Shown here: one piece after another, positions 10,244 to 21,500 of the stretch | Numbering within the stretch: the stretch's first letter is position 1 | How the letters are laid out: each line of letters begins with the position of its first letter | Source of the DNA: Strigamia acuminata | Taxonomy: Eukaryota > Arthropoda > Chilopoda > Geophilomorpha > Linotaeniidae | Assembly (NCBI GenBank): GCA_949358305.1 | Contig: OX442324.1 | Coordinates: 8,033,601-8,097,600, forward strand | Direction: 5' to 3' | Length of the DNA: 64,000 nucleotides | Program-made: the position numbers and the translations under genes | Notes under the pieces: model-generated | Told to the model about the DNA's origin: nothing | Seen by the model: the letters and a program-made list of their open reading frames with translations, nothing else | Databases searched by the model: none

Positions 10244-13200
10244 ATGGCGGATAGATTTGACAGAGCTAGACTGAGGCGAGAGTTTTTAGACCTCAAACGC
10301 AACGACAATGAGTCGATGTACTCATTTCTGGATCGAGTCGACCAGAAAGCAATCGAAGTTAATGCAGAGGGGCTGGAATTGCACGACATTGATGTGGCTT
10401 TCCAGTACATGGACTTCCTCGGACCGGAGTTCGAGGGATGTAAAGAAAGAATTGAGTCATGGCCAGTCGAAGATTTTATTCCCGAAAAGATCCGGGTTGA
10501 ACTATTAAGAGAGTGGGACAGGCTGCACCCACCACGTGTCCAGGAGCCTATGGACATATCATCATCAGAAATGGACAGTTCAAGTGATGAAAAAGATGTT
10601 GACCGTGGTTTGGGTGCGTCCTGCGCACAGGAGCCATCTGCACACGTTGCTCTAATGATTAGACAAGAGGAAACATTGAATTGCAACGTGGGAGACAGTC
10701 CCAAATTATTCTACGTGTCGATGGACGAAAGTCAAAGGCAAAATAATTTGCCATTACGCTCATATGTGACGAGCGGAGCGCCGGATCCCGCCTGGTATGT
10801 TGATACCGGGGCGACGGATCACTTCACTTTCAGCAAAGATGGGCTCATCAATTATAGGCCTTTAACGAACATTAACGTTCATTTAGGGGAAGGGTCCTCT
10901 AAAATAGCAGGAGTGGGGGACTTAAGATTAGATTCAGGTGAAAAAGTGCCTGGCAGGTTTGTTACATTGAAGAATGTATATTATGCCCCGAATTTTGTGA
11001 GGAATTTAATGAGTCTAGGCAGAATTGATGAGGCCGGGTATGTAACCCGCATTGCTGAAGGAAAGTTGGTCTCCTTTAAAAACAGAATTACGCAGCCGAT
11101 TTTGCGAGCAACGCGGCAAAGCGACAGAATGTATAAAACTAATTGTAAAGTGATTTTACCAAATGTGAACGCAAGTGCAATTCCTGCGCAACAGGATGCG
11201 CTTGCGGCAGATAACCAGAGCACTCGTGGAAATGTACAGTTACTAACCCATACTAGTCATAAGAGCGAACTAACCAAACCCGAAACCAGCGTTAATAATA
11301 ACGAAAATGGCGGTTTGCGCAATTATTGCGACGTTTTGCAGTCTGGCGCAAACAAAAAGAGTTTGAGTGAGAGGGGGTTGTTGGTTAACAATGTTAGTAA
11401 TGGGAACGGTGGTCGACAACAGCAAGAAATGGCTGGACAACGAGTCTACAACGACAAGCCATTAGACATGGAGTTTTGGCATGGGAGATTCGGCCATTTG
11501 AACACGAATGGGATCGTGTCAATGTCGAGATCCACCAACATATGTGGAGTAAAGCTAGCCAATAAAGATATGGGCAAGTGTGAGCACTGTATTAGGGGAA
11601 AGCTCACTAGAGCTAGCTTCACACCGATAGGGGAGATTTCCACAAGTGGACCTTTAGAGCTAGTCCACATGGATGTTTGGGGCTCCTCGCAGGTGAGCTC
11701 GTTAGGCGGGGGCCGCTACTATTTAATTATTATTGACGACTATTCACGTTATATGTGGATTCGAATAATGAAAAGAAAGGGCGATGTATTAGCACATTTT
11801 GAGCCCTGGCAGCGGGAAATCGAGAGAATGACGTCACGGAAAGTTAAGCGCATACGAACGGACAACGGAGGGGAATTCACGTCAAGGGCGTGGGACATAT
11901 ATGCCCAGAAGGAAGGCATTAAATGCGAAAGAACTAATCCCTACTCCCCAGAGTCCAATTCGGTGGCTGAAAGAGCCAACCGAACTATACTAGAAGGTGC
12001 ACGAGCGATGATGCTGGAAAATGAGTTTCCGAGTTATTTATGGGCGGAATTAGTCTGCACTATAGTGTACCTGAAAAATAGGTTCCCCCATCCCAAGTTA
12101 AATTCCAAAGCCCCGTATAATGTGTTTTGGGGCAAGAAGCTGTCCGTGAGACACTTGCGTTGCATAGGCTCGAAGACCTATGTACACATCCCGGCCCAAG
12201 TTAGACAAGGCAAATTACAAGAAAGGGCATGGGCTGGGGCCCTTGTAGGATACGGTACTAATACCACGGGTTACCGGATCTGGGACCATAGAAATAGGCG
12301 TGTCATCAGTTCAAAACACGTCAAAATTATTGAGGAAGAATATTGGAACGATAAAGTCTATAATGAGGAGGTGTTTAAGAAATCAGAGGGGGTAGGAACG
12401 GAATGGAATGGAGATTTCATATACACCGCGCAAGACGGTTTTGAGTCGGACGAGGAGAGTGTGGTGGCGACACCACCTCCGTCACCCCCGAGGGCAGTTA
12501 AAGTGCCCCCACCAGCGGCTAAACTCGAGCCGGTGAAAGAAATTGTGCAGCAAGCTCCTATAATTGAGCCTGGCAAACAGGCAGGGCAAGAAATTGTGCA
12601 ACAGGCACCCAAAGCGGAACCTGCCCAGCAGGTAGCGCAAGAAATTGCGCAGCGAGCACCTGTTCAACAGGTAGAGAGAGAAGCCCCTATTGGAGGGGTC
12701 TTACCGACAAAACCGGCGAAACCGCCATTACCCACGACCCCCAAACCCACATTGAAGCCGAGAACGGCAGAAGCGCCTGCAGAGGAGAGCCCGACACAGT
12801 CGGAAGATGAAGAAGAGTATGAGCAGGCCGTACGGGTTACTAAGAACATTAGAGGGGGCCCGGGGGATGTTGGGGGACAACGGCTGTTGCCCCTGAATAT
12901 TGATGAGTGGCAAAGATTTGAGTATACGAGGAAGTCAGGTCGTGATAAAGGAAGACCTTGTACATCGTACGTGGCACCAGACAAGACTAGATTAAGGAGT
13001 AGGATTGAAATCCTAGCTTGGTGCGAAAATAACGGTTTTGAGTACGATGCGAGCTTGTTTGAGTTTACGTCATTAAAAGACGAACCTGAAATCCCCAACC
13101 CATTTGCAATGTGTTGCAGGTTAGAGCCTGCGACGTATGAAGAAGCCGTGCAGGCAGTGAAAAAGACAGAGTGGGAAGGGGCGATGACAGAAGAAATCGA

Positions 13201-14668
13201 TATTTTCAAACAAAGAGATGTTTACGAGGAAGTGGACAAAGAGCCCGGACAAAGGTTGCTCGGCAACAAATGGATTTACAAGCTGAAACGAGACAGCACG
13301 GGCGTCATTAAAAGATATAGAGCGAGGCTGGTAGCCCAGGGCTTTAAACAGTGCCCTGGTCTTGACTTCACCGAGGTGTTCTCACCTGTAGTGAATTTCG
13401 TTATGGTAGTTGTGTTTTTCTGCGCTTTGGTGACTTTGCTGGGGTGGAAAGACACACACATTGACATAAAGGCAGCGTACCTTTACGGGGACATCGACAA
13501 GCCTCAGTATATGTCCATTCCGAAAGGTTTTCAGACTAAACAGAATGAGGGGAAATGCTGGAAATTACTGAAGGCGTTGTACGGATTACACCAATCCGGC
13601 AGGATGTGGTTCGTCAAACTTCACGAGAAGTTATTGGATATTGGCTTTGAGCCTATGAGAGGTTTTAATTGCGTTTATTTCCTTGACCGGGAAGCAGTGC
13701 TTATTGTGTACGTGGATGACATCGTCATTTTTTCGAAGAATGGGCTCGTAGAGGCAAACGTCTTGAAGTGGATTTCGAAGTATTTCGAGTTAGTGAATCT
13801 CGGGCCTGTTTCGGTGCTTCTCGGGGTTGAGTTCGACCGGACCAGCGGTTCTGTGCTCATCCACCAAAAGACTTATATTAGAAAGCTTTGCGACTTATTT
13901 AAGATCGAAAAAGTCACAAAGACCAATATACCAGGAGCTGTGGGCAGCTTGATAATGGGGATGCAGAATTATGAAATTCCGAACACCACATTCCCGTACA
14001 GATCGTTAGTGGGTAGCTTGCTATTCTTGGCAACTCGAACGAGGCCAGACATTTTGTTTAGCACAATTGTCCTTGCGCAGTATAGCGAAACCCACACTGA
14101 TAGGCATGTTAGGATGCTATTACAGATCCTGAAGTACCTACGTACCACCGAGCATTATAGCATTGATTTAGGGAGGTGCACAGGCACTCAATTGGTGACA
14201 TACACTGATGCTTCGTATGCCACCGATTTAGACGCTCGGAAGAGCTTTGGTGGTCACGTGGTGTTTCTGGGCGGCGTGCCCGTGTCTTGGGCGTGCCACA
14301 AACAGCGGATAACGTCTCTCTCCATCATGGAGGCAGAGTTCCTCGCGATTGTGGACGGCGTAAAGGAGATCGTGTGGTTGCGTCGTTTATTCGAGGCGGA
14401 TCTCATGCGTTATCACTTTGACTTAGTGCAACCGTGTATATTGGCCGATTCTACTGCTGCGATACAGTACAGCAAAAACCGTGTGGAGAATCGCGCCAAT
14501 AAACATATAGAGGTCAAGTACCACTATTTGCGGGAGCTATTTGAAGAAGGGATTTATGATATCAAACATGTTATGGGAGAGAATAACGTGGCGGACTTGC
14601 TGACCAAATGGCTGGCACGTCCACGTCTTGTGACCCTTGGCAATAGTATTTTCGGGGCGCGACGATAA
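10244..14668 (+). CDS. Copia D gag-pol polyprotein, short gag
   Basis: One open frame of 1,474 aa from ATG 10244; an in-frame upstream codon at 10205 is less likely. Residues 1-95 match only the second half of a UBN2 gag core, and no CCHC knuckle follows. Next come protease (VDTGATDHF, near 190), pre-integrase (FWHGRFGHL, CEHCIRGK) and the integrase core with MDVWG, RTDNGGEF and the Glu after NSVAERANR. A Gln/Pro-rich repeat linker (QEIVQQAP units) precedes RT, whose catalytic motif is YVDDIV. RNase H (TDASYA, MEAEF, ADSTAA) runs to the end. All pol motifs are intact. The missing gag half and knuckle suggest that particle formation would need gag supplied by another element. Confidence 0.93.
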   Translation: MADRFDRARLRREFLDLKRNDNESMYSFLDRVDQKAIEVNAEGLELHDIDVAFQYMDFLGPEFEGCKERIESWPVEDFIPEKIRVELLREWDRLHPPRVQEPMDISSSEMDSSSDEKDVDRGLGASCAQEPSAHVALMIRQEETLNCNVGDSPKLFYVSMDESQRQNNLPLRSYVTSGAPDPAWYVDTGATDHFTFSKDGLINYRPLTNINVHLGEGSSKIAGVGDLRLDSGEKVPGRFVTLKNVYYAPNFVRNLMSLGRIDEAGYVTRIAEGKLVSFKNRITQPILRATRQSDRMYKTNCKVILPNVNASAIPAQQDALAADNQSTRGNVQLLTHTSHKSELTKPETSVNNNENGGLRNYCDVLQSGANKKSLSERGLLVNNVSNGNGGRQQQEMAGQRVYNDKPLDMEFWHGRFGHLNTNGIVSMSRSTNICGVKLANKDMGKCEHCIRGKLTRASFTPIGEISTSGPLELVHMDVWGSSQVSSLGGGRYYLIIIDDYSRYMWIRIMKRKGDVLAHFEPWQREIERMTSRKVKRIRTDNGGEFTSRAWDIYAQKEGIKCERTNPYSPESNSVAERANRTILEGARAMMLENEFPSYLWAELVCTIVYLKNRFPHPKLNSKAPYNVFWGKKLSVRHLRCIGSKTYVHIPAQVRQGKLQERAWAGALVGYGTNTTGYRIWDHRNRRVISSKHVKIIEEEYWNDKVYNEEVFKKSEGVGTEWNGDFIYTAQDGFESDEESVVATPPPSPPRAVKVPPPAAKLEPVKEIVQQAPIIEPGKQAGQEIVQQAPKAEPAQQVAQEIAQRAPVQQVEREAPIGGVLPTKPAKPPLPTTPKPTLKPRTAEAPAEESPTQSEDEEEYEQAVRVTKNIRGGPGDVGGQRLLPLNIDEWQRFEYTRKSGRDKGRPCTSYVAPDKTRLRSRIEILAWCENNGFEYDASLFEFTSLKDEPEIPNPFAMCCRLEPATYEEAVQAVKKTEWEGAMTEEIDIFKQRDVYEEVDKEPGQRLLGNKWIYKLKRDSTGVIKRYRARLVAQGFKQCPGLDFTEVFSPVVNFVMVVVFFCALVTLLGWKDTHIDIKAAYLYGDIDKPQYMSIPKGFQTKQNEGKCWKLLKALYGLHQSGRMWFVKLHEKLLDIGFEPMRGFNCVYFLDREAVLIVYVDDIVIFSKNGLVEANVLKWISKYFELVNLGPVSVLLGVEFDRTSGSVLIHQKTYIRKLCDLFKIEKVTKTNIPGAVGSLIMGMQNYEIPNTTFPYRSLVGSLLFLATRTRPDILFSTIVLAQYSETHTDRHVRMLLQILKYLRTTEHYSIDLGRCTGTQLVTYTDASYATDLDARKSFGGHVVFLGGVPVSWACHKQRITSLSIMEAEFLAIVDGVKEIVWLRRLFEADLMRYHFDLVQPCILADSTAAIQYSKNRVENRANKHIEVKYHYLRELFEEGIYDIKHVMGENNVADLLTKWLARPRLVTLGNSIFGARR

Positions 14669-14737
14669 TGTCGTGCAGTGAGGGGGTCGTGAGCGTTACG
14701 GGTTGTTCTGTTATCCGTGTTAGCCCATATGCGGATC

Positions 14738-14748
14738 AGAGGGGGCAT
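14738..14748 (+). other. Polypurine tract of copia D
   Basis: AGAGGGGGCAT sits immediately before the 3' LTR start TGTTGGG, the expected plus-strand primer position. Confidence 0.8.
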
Positions 14749-15200
14749 TGTTGGGATTTTGGATCCGTCATATGGTGTGATACGTCGCACCTTTCCGAAT
14801 TAGTGCGGCAATGGCGCGTGTCTGTTTAGCATTGTGTTATGTCTCGAGGTCGGGTGTTGATTGTCTTGCAAATTCAATCAACACATGTTTTACAGTGTTA
14901 TCCAGACTGTCGTCTGCTTGGGTTTTTAGTTTATCTATTAGTTTGCCCCGGTTTTTATCCAGTGTGAATACTGGAGTTGTATTTAGTTGATGTTTTGTTT
15001 GTAAAGAACAAATCAACCACTGTGTGGATGATTTGTTCTACTGTTGGTTGGTTGGCAGTTAGCCTCTAACCCATGTATCACTTGGTCACTTACTGTTTGG
15101 CAATAAAGATGGCGGCCTCCATGGTTAGATGGCTTTGCAGAAAGTAAAGATGCTGGTTTTGCTTCCACACATGCACTCACCTACGGTTTATAGATTGACA
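14749..15200 (+). repeat. 3' LTR of copia D (452 bp)
   Basis: It starts TGTTGGGATTTTGGATCC and ends AGATTGACA, followed by the GTCAC duplication. AATAAA lies at 15102-15107. The first 67 bases repeat at 8996-9062. Confidence 0.92.
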
Positions 15201-15205
15201 GTCAC

Positions 15206-15555
15206 TAGTATCCGTGTGTTTAACGAAGTGTTTTTGTGCAATGAACCCTGGGAATTTTATTCCCTATTAATTGTCGGGTTCGAGGTTTAATCACACCTCG
15301 TAAGTCTCGTACCTTCGTAATTACGCGAGATTATCACTTTTCAAAGTAATTCTCTGTATTTTGGTTAAAATACATGTAAATACGACCAAAAAATTAAAAT
15401 ATTTTACCGAATATTTAATTCATCGCAACAAATTCATATTTTTAATATAAATTTCCATAAATATCGTAATATCTTGTCCCCCGGTGTTGAGATTATAAAT
15501 CACTACACCTGTCAGACATGTAAATAATTACAGTCTTCAAGTTTTGAATAACTTA
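15206..15555 (-). other. 3' untranslated part of gypsy E, proximal piece
   Basis: AT-rich, with no frame of note. It lies directly downstream (minus sense) of the integrase stop and contains a polypurine-like motif at 15473-15486. Confidence 0.65.
15473..15486 (-). other. Second polypurine-like motif in gypsy E
   Basis: Minus-strand CACCGGGGGACAAG resembles the true tract at 8118-8127 in its CACCGGGGGA core. It lies 70 bases after the integrase stop. It could be an extra plus-strand primer or a relic of duplication. Confidence 0.45.
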
Positions 15556-17934
15556 TCAATTCCAACAGAACTTTGGGGCTTTTCCTCGTTGTTGGTATGG
15601 TTTTTTAAATACTGCAGTGATGTTTCGCACGAAATTTTCATCTGCATATTTAGGATTTGGTTTTCGTTCTCGTCGTGGACGAGTGCTAGTTCGTGGAACT
15701 ATCGGTTGGGGTTTGCGGGGTTTTCGAGGCGGTTTCTTTGGAACTTCGCCTCTTTTTAACGCCGCTTTCCTTTCCATAGCAGTTAAGCGTTGTCTATGTC
15801 TATGTTTAGACTTTGTGGGCGCAGATTTGTCAATCTGCACTGTAGTTGAGTCGGATAATTCCATTGGAATTTCTGAGGAAGTTTCAGGAATTAATTCCAT
15901 TTCCTCAGCATCTGGAAGTTGATTACTTTCGTCCATCCATTTAGGATTTTCTTGAGGCGAGTAAGAGGCGGACTTTTGTCCTATTTTCCAAGTCTCAATC
16001 GGGTACGACGGAGTATAGGGATACAACGCTTTAATATTTACTGATTTTTCAATCGAACCATCAGCTAATTTGCGTAATTTATACGCTCCGCCAGGAAGTA
16101 CTTTAGTAATTTCCCACGGTCCATCTCTCTTCTCGGCAAATCCAGCGGAGATATTTTTATCTGCGCACGAGAGAATGTGAGTCTGTTTCCAAACTAAATC
16201 TCCAACTTCGAACTCCGTAATTACGAACTTTTGTTCGTGTATTTTTCTATGTCGTTCAAAATTCAATTGAATTCTGCGATGCATCTCTTGATGCGATCTG
16301 CGTAATATATCTAATAGTACTCTGACATATTTTTCTGGATTTTCTTTGTCAAATGGATTGGCATGTTTAATAATCCTTGGGTCGAAAGGTAATGTTACGA
16401 TTCGTCCCGTGTTCAGTAACATCGGGCTTGAGCCCGTTGCCGCTGAGACATTATTTCTCATCGCGAACGCGAATTCGTCTAAATATCGTGGCCATTGCGT
16501 GTGCACATCTGTGTACAAAGCCAGCATGGTTTTTATATCTCTATTGGCTCGCTCTGTCGGGTTCGCCTGGGCATGATACGTGCTCGTATGAGACGGGCGA
16601 ATGTTGTACATTTCGCAATACTCATTGTAAATATCGGAAACAAATTGTTTTCCGTTATCGCTCACAATCTTTTTGGGGTGTCCCCATCTGTTTGTAACAG
16701 ATCTTAATTCTTGAACGCAGTTAGCGCTCGTGGCTTTGGTCAAAGCCTTAATTTCAACGAACTTGGTACAATTGTCAATAATGACAAAGATATACTGGTT
16801 TTGGGACCTTCCCGCAGGTTTTGGGCCCATCAAGTCCATGTTGATACATTCCCAAGGATTGGTCATGTTGTGGGGCGTGTAAGGAGCTGCGTGCCTTTTC
16901 TGTTGAATAGGCTTGTACTGAGCGCAGTGCGTGCAGCTTTTAACGTAGTTCCTGACACTTCTACTCATACCAGGCCAGAAATATATTAAACGAGTTTTTT
17001 CAAGCGTCTTACTCATCCCAGCGTGACCGCTTAGGGGGTGGCCATGACAAGCGAAGAGTACTCGCTTTACGAGTGCACTGGGTACAACGGCTTTAAAGCC
17101 ATTTCCCGAATCGTTTAATTCCTCTTCGAACGAAGGGTTAAAATAGATGATCATTTGATCACCATCTTTTTCTTTTTTGTCCAAACAATAGTTTTTGACT
17201 TTGTTTTTCCATTCTTTTATTTCAGATTGTGGTATCCCAACAACCTTGTCATTTAATAAATATTCTCGAATGCGTTTGCATTCGGTATCTAACAACTGAG
17301 CATCTATTATTTCTCTCCGTGTAGGAGGGACTTCTTTAAGTACTTCAGTCAACGCACTGTACAAGGTTTCTTGTACTTCCTCCCCCTCCCTTTCTTCAGA
17401 ACATTCTTTAGAATTTTCTGAAAAATAGGAACGCATACTAGCCAAAAATTCTCGTTTTTCTGGGGCACGATTTAATGAAACAGAAGGATTTCCGTCCCAT
17501 TCAGGCCAGTATTGTTTAATTTCGACAGGTTCAACATGATCTCGAAGAGGAATGTCTTCCTCTGTTAGTGGGGCTCTAGAAAGTGCATCTGCAACTTGGT
17601 TAGCAGCACCTTTTCGAAAAACAATTTTAAAATTTCCACATTGGATTCTTAAGGCCCATCGGCCAAATTTCCCAGATGGTTCAGGCGTTCGCATCAACCA
17701 TTTCAGTGCTTCTGCATCTGACTCTAAAGTGAATGTACCATATTCGAGATATGGTTTAAATCGATCAATAGCCCACACGACTGCGAGACATTCAAGTTCG
17801 GGCGTTGTATAACGCTTCTCCGCTCCACGTAAAACTCTGCTTGCGTAAGCAACGGGTCTGGGTACAGAAATGTTTTTCTGCTTCTTTTCATCGAATATAT
17901 CGACGTCTTGGCAAAGGACAGCTCCTAAGCCTTC
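15556..17934 (-). CDS. Gypsy E pol, 3' part: RNase H end and integrase
   Basis: This continues the RT frame of 22964-24171 after removal of the BEL insert and one GAAGG copy, with no frame change; the codons at 17935-17946 belong to BEL. It encodes most of the RNase H domain (YASRVLRGAEKRYTTPELE, NQVADALSRAP). The integrase HHCC zinc region follows (HGHPLSGHAG, CTHCAQYKP), then the catalytic core with MDLMGPKP, VSDNGKQF and the Glu in ANPTERANRD. The basic C-terminal tail ends at 15556. It closely parallels the H integrase. No stop or frameshift is visible in this part. Confidence 0.93.
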   Translation of the reverse strand, partial: EGLGAVLCQDVDIFDEKKQKNISVPRPVAYASRVLRGAEKRYTTPELECLAVVWAIDRFKPYLEYGTFTLESDAEALKWLMRTPEPSGKFGRWALRIQCGNFKIVFRKGAANQVADALSRAPLTEEDIPLRDHVEPVEIKQYWPEWDGNPSVSLNRAPEKREFLASMRSYFSENSKECSEEREGEEVQETLYSALTEVLKEVPPTRREIIDAQLLDTECKRIREYLLNDKVVGIPQSEIKEWKNKVKNYCLDKKEKDGDQMIIYFNPSFEEELNDSGNGFKAVVPSALVKRVLFACHGHPLSGHAGMSKTLEKTRLIYFWPGMSRSVRNYVKSCTHCAQYKPIQQKRHAAPYTPHNMTNPWECINMDLMGPKPAGRSQNQYIFVIIDNCTKFVEIKALTKATSANCVQELRSVTNRWGHPKKIVSDNGKQFVSDIYNEYCEMYNIRPSHTSTYHAQANPTERANRDIKTMLALYTDVHTQWPRYLDEFAFAMRNNVSAATGSSPMLLNTGRIVTLPFDPRIIKHANPFDKENPEKYVRVLLDILRRSHQEMHRRIQLNFERHRKIHEQKFVITEFEVGDLVWKQTHILSCADKNISAGFAEKRDGPWEITKVLPGGAYKLRKLADGSIEKSVNIKALYPYTPSYPIETWKIGQKSASYSPQENPKWMDESNQLPDAEEMELIPETSSEIPMELSDSTTVQIDKSAPTKSKHRHRQRLTAMERKAALKRGEVPKKPPRKPRKPQPIVPRTSTRPRRERKPNPKYADENFVRNITAVFKKPYQQRGKAPKFCWN

Positions 17935-18503
17935 TGTAGATTCCAATCGCTTTTAGTTGGTCTTCTAAAGTCTCTGGCTTCTTTGTAATTTTAAGTGTAT
18001 GTTTTAAATAAATCTGCAGCTTGCTTCCACCATGAATTTTGTACACTCACTGGGGTTAAACTTTATTGTCTTCAAAAAGATATATACAAAAACGCTCCTA
18101 TTGGAGCACCACTAATCCGATAATTGGCTTCAGCTGCATTCCTAGAAGGAGAGCTGAAGCCAGGTCATGTGACAATAATCTAACCCTCTTTAAATAAAAG
18201 GTTAATGACACTAAATTGTAAATAAACAAATAAAAAACATAATAAATGGAAATATTAAATATCAAATCAAAAAATATGGAAATTAGCAAATAAAGACACT
18301 AAAATATTATAATAAGAATTAATAAGAACAAATATCAAATAGAAAACATTATTAAATCAAGGTTTACAAAATAGCAATAATAATGGCACATTAAAGGGAA
18401 TGTGCACCCAAATTAAAATGTTATGAAATCAAAATACAAAAATATCAAATAAAATGACACATTAAAGGGAATGTGAACCTGAGGTAAAACGCCAGTTTTC
18501 ACA
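17935..18503 (-). repeat. 3' LTR of the BEL element (569 bp)
   Basis: On the minus strand it starts TGTGAAAACTGGCG and ends GGAATCTACA. I found no difference from the copy at 22395-22963. A minus-strand AATAAA lies near 18061-18068 and a TATA-like GTATATATC just upstream of it. Confidence 0.93.
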
Positions 18504-18514
18504 CTCCCCCCGCG
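18504..18514 (-). other. Polypurine tract of the BEL element
   Basis: Minus-strand GCGGGGGGAG abuts the 3' LTR start TGTGAAAAC. Confidence 0.75.
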
Positions 18515-18533
18515 CCGATTTCACTCTGAACTT

Positions 18534-21500
18534 CTAATTGACCCCCTTGTTGCACAAATAATTTTTGAATGACTCATCTTTGGTGTTATTCAACAATGCA
18601 GCCAATTCCTTGTTTGTACGGTGAAAGGTCGTCCCGTTGTCGCTGTACAATGTCTTTGGTAGTCTTCGGCGACTCACAAATCGTTCGAATGCGTCGATGA
18701 AATCAGGCGTGTTGAGCGAGGGCACCAATTCGAGATGCGCCGCTCGGATGTTGCCACAAGTAAACAGTGCAATGTATGCTTTTGTTTTGCGCCCTCTGAT
18801 GTACATGGGTCCCGCAAAGTCGACTCCCGTGACTGCAAACGGCTCGCAACGAGTAATTCTATCGAATGGCAGCAATCCGGGTGATTCTTGCATTAATTTG
18901 CCTTGTATCTTCATGCACGTGACGCATCGACTTGATGTTGACTTCAAGGCTCTCCTTGCGGCCGGTGTCCAGTATGACTCTCTAAATTGGGCGAGCGTTG
19001 CTGCCAAGCCGCAGTGGAGAACTCCATTTGCATCAATGAATAAGTTGAGCAGCTTTAATTTGGATCCTGCCATCAATGGTTTCCCCTCGGTCAATTGTCT
19101 CATTTCTGCAGCGTAGTGTTGCTGCTGTGCGGCGATGATTAATTTCTGTTTTGCGTTCACGAGTTCTTCTGCATTTAGAACTCCTTGTCGACGGTGTTCG
19201 CTGTCGGCTCTCTGTTTTGAGTTGTGTGCGAAACGATAGCACCAGGCCCACACTCGACATGTGCGTAAATACGAGCTGGAAATTGGAAATGCAATTTTTT
19301 GATTATTTTGTTGAACTGCATTTGCATGGGTTTCTCCGCTTGGCGCCTCCTCTTCGTCAGCTTCACTGTCCAATTCGTCTGGGTCTATGGGTAATTTTAT
19401 TTTATTATTTGGCCAGTTTTCTTGCTCTTCACTTAGCCATTTTGTCCCTTTCCACCACAGGTTGTCATTTATCAGTTCCGATGCGTTTATGCCTCTTGTC
19501 AGTCGGTCGGCTGGATTTTCCGGGCCCGCGACGTGTTTCCATGCTTTTACGTGTGATTTCTCTCTAATTTCGATCGCCCGGTTGTTTATGAACGTTGGTG
19601 GCCGCTTGGATGTGTTTGTTATCCAATGCATCTGACTGTCGGTCCCGTAATGGTATCGGTCGCAGTCCGTCACCTCCTTCGGTTGGTCCTTAAGTCGTAC
19701 CGCTAGGAGGGCGCCCATCAGTTCCATTTTGGGCAGCGTCAGCTGTTTTACTGGAGCTACTCTAGATTTGGAAAATGAAAAATTTATTATAATTAAATCT
19801 TCTTTCTTTCTGCGCATATAAGCCACTGCTCTCGGGCTGGCTTCGCAGAATATATGAAATTCGTTTTCTTGACGTAGTTTAAATCCAATCCATCTTGGCA
19901 GTTTGACTTCTTTTAATTTGGGGATTTGATTTGCCCATTTTTTCCACGTTTCTTGAATTTCTTCATTTAATTCCTTGTTCCATGTCAAGTTTCTTAGCCA
20001 CAAGGTTTGGAAAAAAATCTTTGCCGTAATGGTGAAGGGACTCGCGAATCCCAACGGGTCGAAAATCTGTGCTATTATGTGGATGACTTCTCGTTTGGTG
20101 ATTTGCTTGGTTTCGACGTCGTCTGTAATTTCCACAGCAAGGCTTATTTGGTCTGTGTTTGGACTCAATCGTAATCCCAAAACTTTGGTCTCGTCGTCGT
20201 TCATCAGGTTGCAATTAGATGGGACTTCTTGTTTGGCGATTTCATAATTGTCAGCAAGCTCGTCTGGATTCACTGTCCACGGCAGCTGGACGGAATAATG
20301 GCTCCCTGTCCAGTTGATGGTTTGGTTAAATTTCTTAATTATTTTCTCATCTCGCGTGGCGGCCATTGATTCATGCTGGACTCCAATCGATTCAAGCTCC
20401 CAAAATTTGCGCAACAGGTCATCTGTAGAAGGAATAATGGTTATCGTATTAGCTTGCGTAGGCGACGCGGTGAGTTGTGTCCCCTGCGTCGTTTGGCCGT
20501 GCAGCGTCCAACCCAAAATCGTGTGTACAGCGGCCAAATTTTCTTCAATAAATTTGGAACAACCCGTGGTGATCTTGTTATAATGGTCCACGCCGAGGAG
20601 AATGTCCACTTCGCTTGAATGTAAGGCGGCCTGTTTGCAATTCACTTGGATTCCCAAGTCTTTTAATTTGTCATTTAAGGCGCTGGTTGGAATTTCTGTC
20701 GGAGTGGTTGTGCACCGCGGCGTTTCAATTGCATCGATTAATATGGCTGGAGATGCTCCGTTGGCTGGTCGTATTTTCACCTGCACTCGGTTTCTCACTT
20801 CCATTTTGGGGTGCTGACCAAACGTGGCGAGGTTGATCTTTTCCGTTCCCAATTTTTTCAAATTTAATTTCTGGGCCACGTCAGCGCGAATAAATGTGCG
20901 CTGTGCTCCGCCGTCTATGTAGCAGACACCCTTGGTTTGCAGCTTCTCTCCGCTCAATTGTGCCATTTGGATCATCAAAAATTCAACAGCTGGTCGATTT
21001 ACGTTGACAACTGTGTTTTGTTTGATTTCAGTCACCTCAATTTGTCTACCGGAACTTGATTCGTTCGTTGCTGTCGATTTTGGCTTGGTGCACAAATATG
21101 TGTGGTGCTGCCCTTCACATCGATAGCACTTCATTGACGTGCGACACTCGTTGGTCGGGTGCGGTGTTCGTCCGAGGCATCGAAAACAAACGTTTTTTGC
21201 CTTTAATTTCTCCATTCGTTCTTCAGCGTTGAGTGGGCAGACTTTTCTGTCGTGGCTCTTTGACTCACAAAATTGGCAAGTCCTAACTGCAACTGACATC
21301 ATTGATGCGGAACTTTCATAGACTCGTTTATCTCTCTTGTCAAATCGTTTCTTCTCTTTTTTGAAATTCGAGGAGTCCGGAACTGCATTTAATTTCGGTT
21401 GGGATTCAGTTGGCCTCGATTGATTTGCCATCATCTCGTATTGGGCCTCCTTGGTCACAAATTCGAGCAGCCAGTTCATGAGACGAGGGACTGATCGCTC

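Larger units (their letters stand above)
8996..15200 (+). mobile_element. Copia D: Ty1/copia element with collapsed 5' LTR
   Basis: It is flanked by perfect 5-bp duplications GTCAC (8991-8995 and 15201-15205), so both outer ends are original. The 3' LTR is complete (452 bp) but only the first 67 bases of the 5' LTR remain. A leader of about 1.2 kb and one uninterrupted gag-pol frame lie between. It is inserted in the 3' untranslated part of gypsy E in the opposite orientation. It is related to copia B by LTR layout and leader. Confidence 0.93.
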
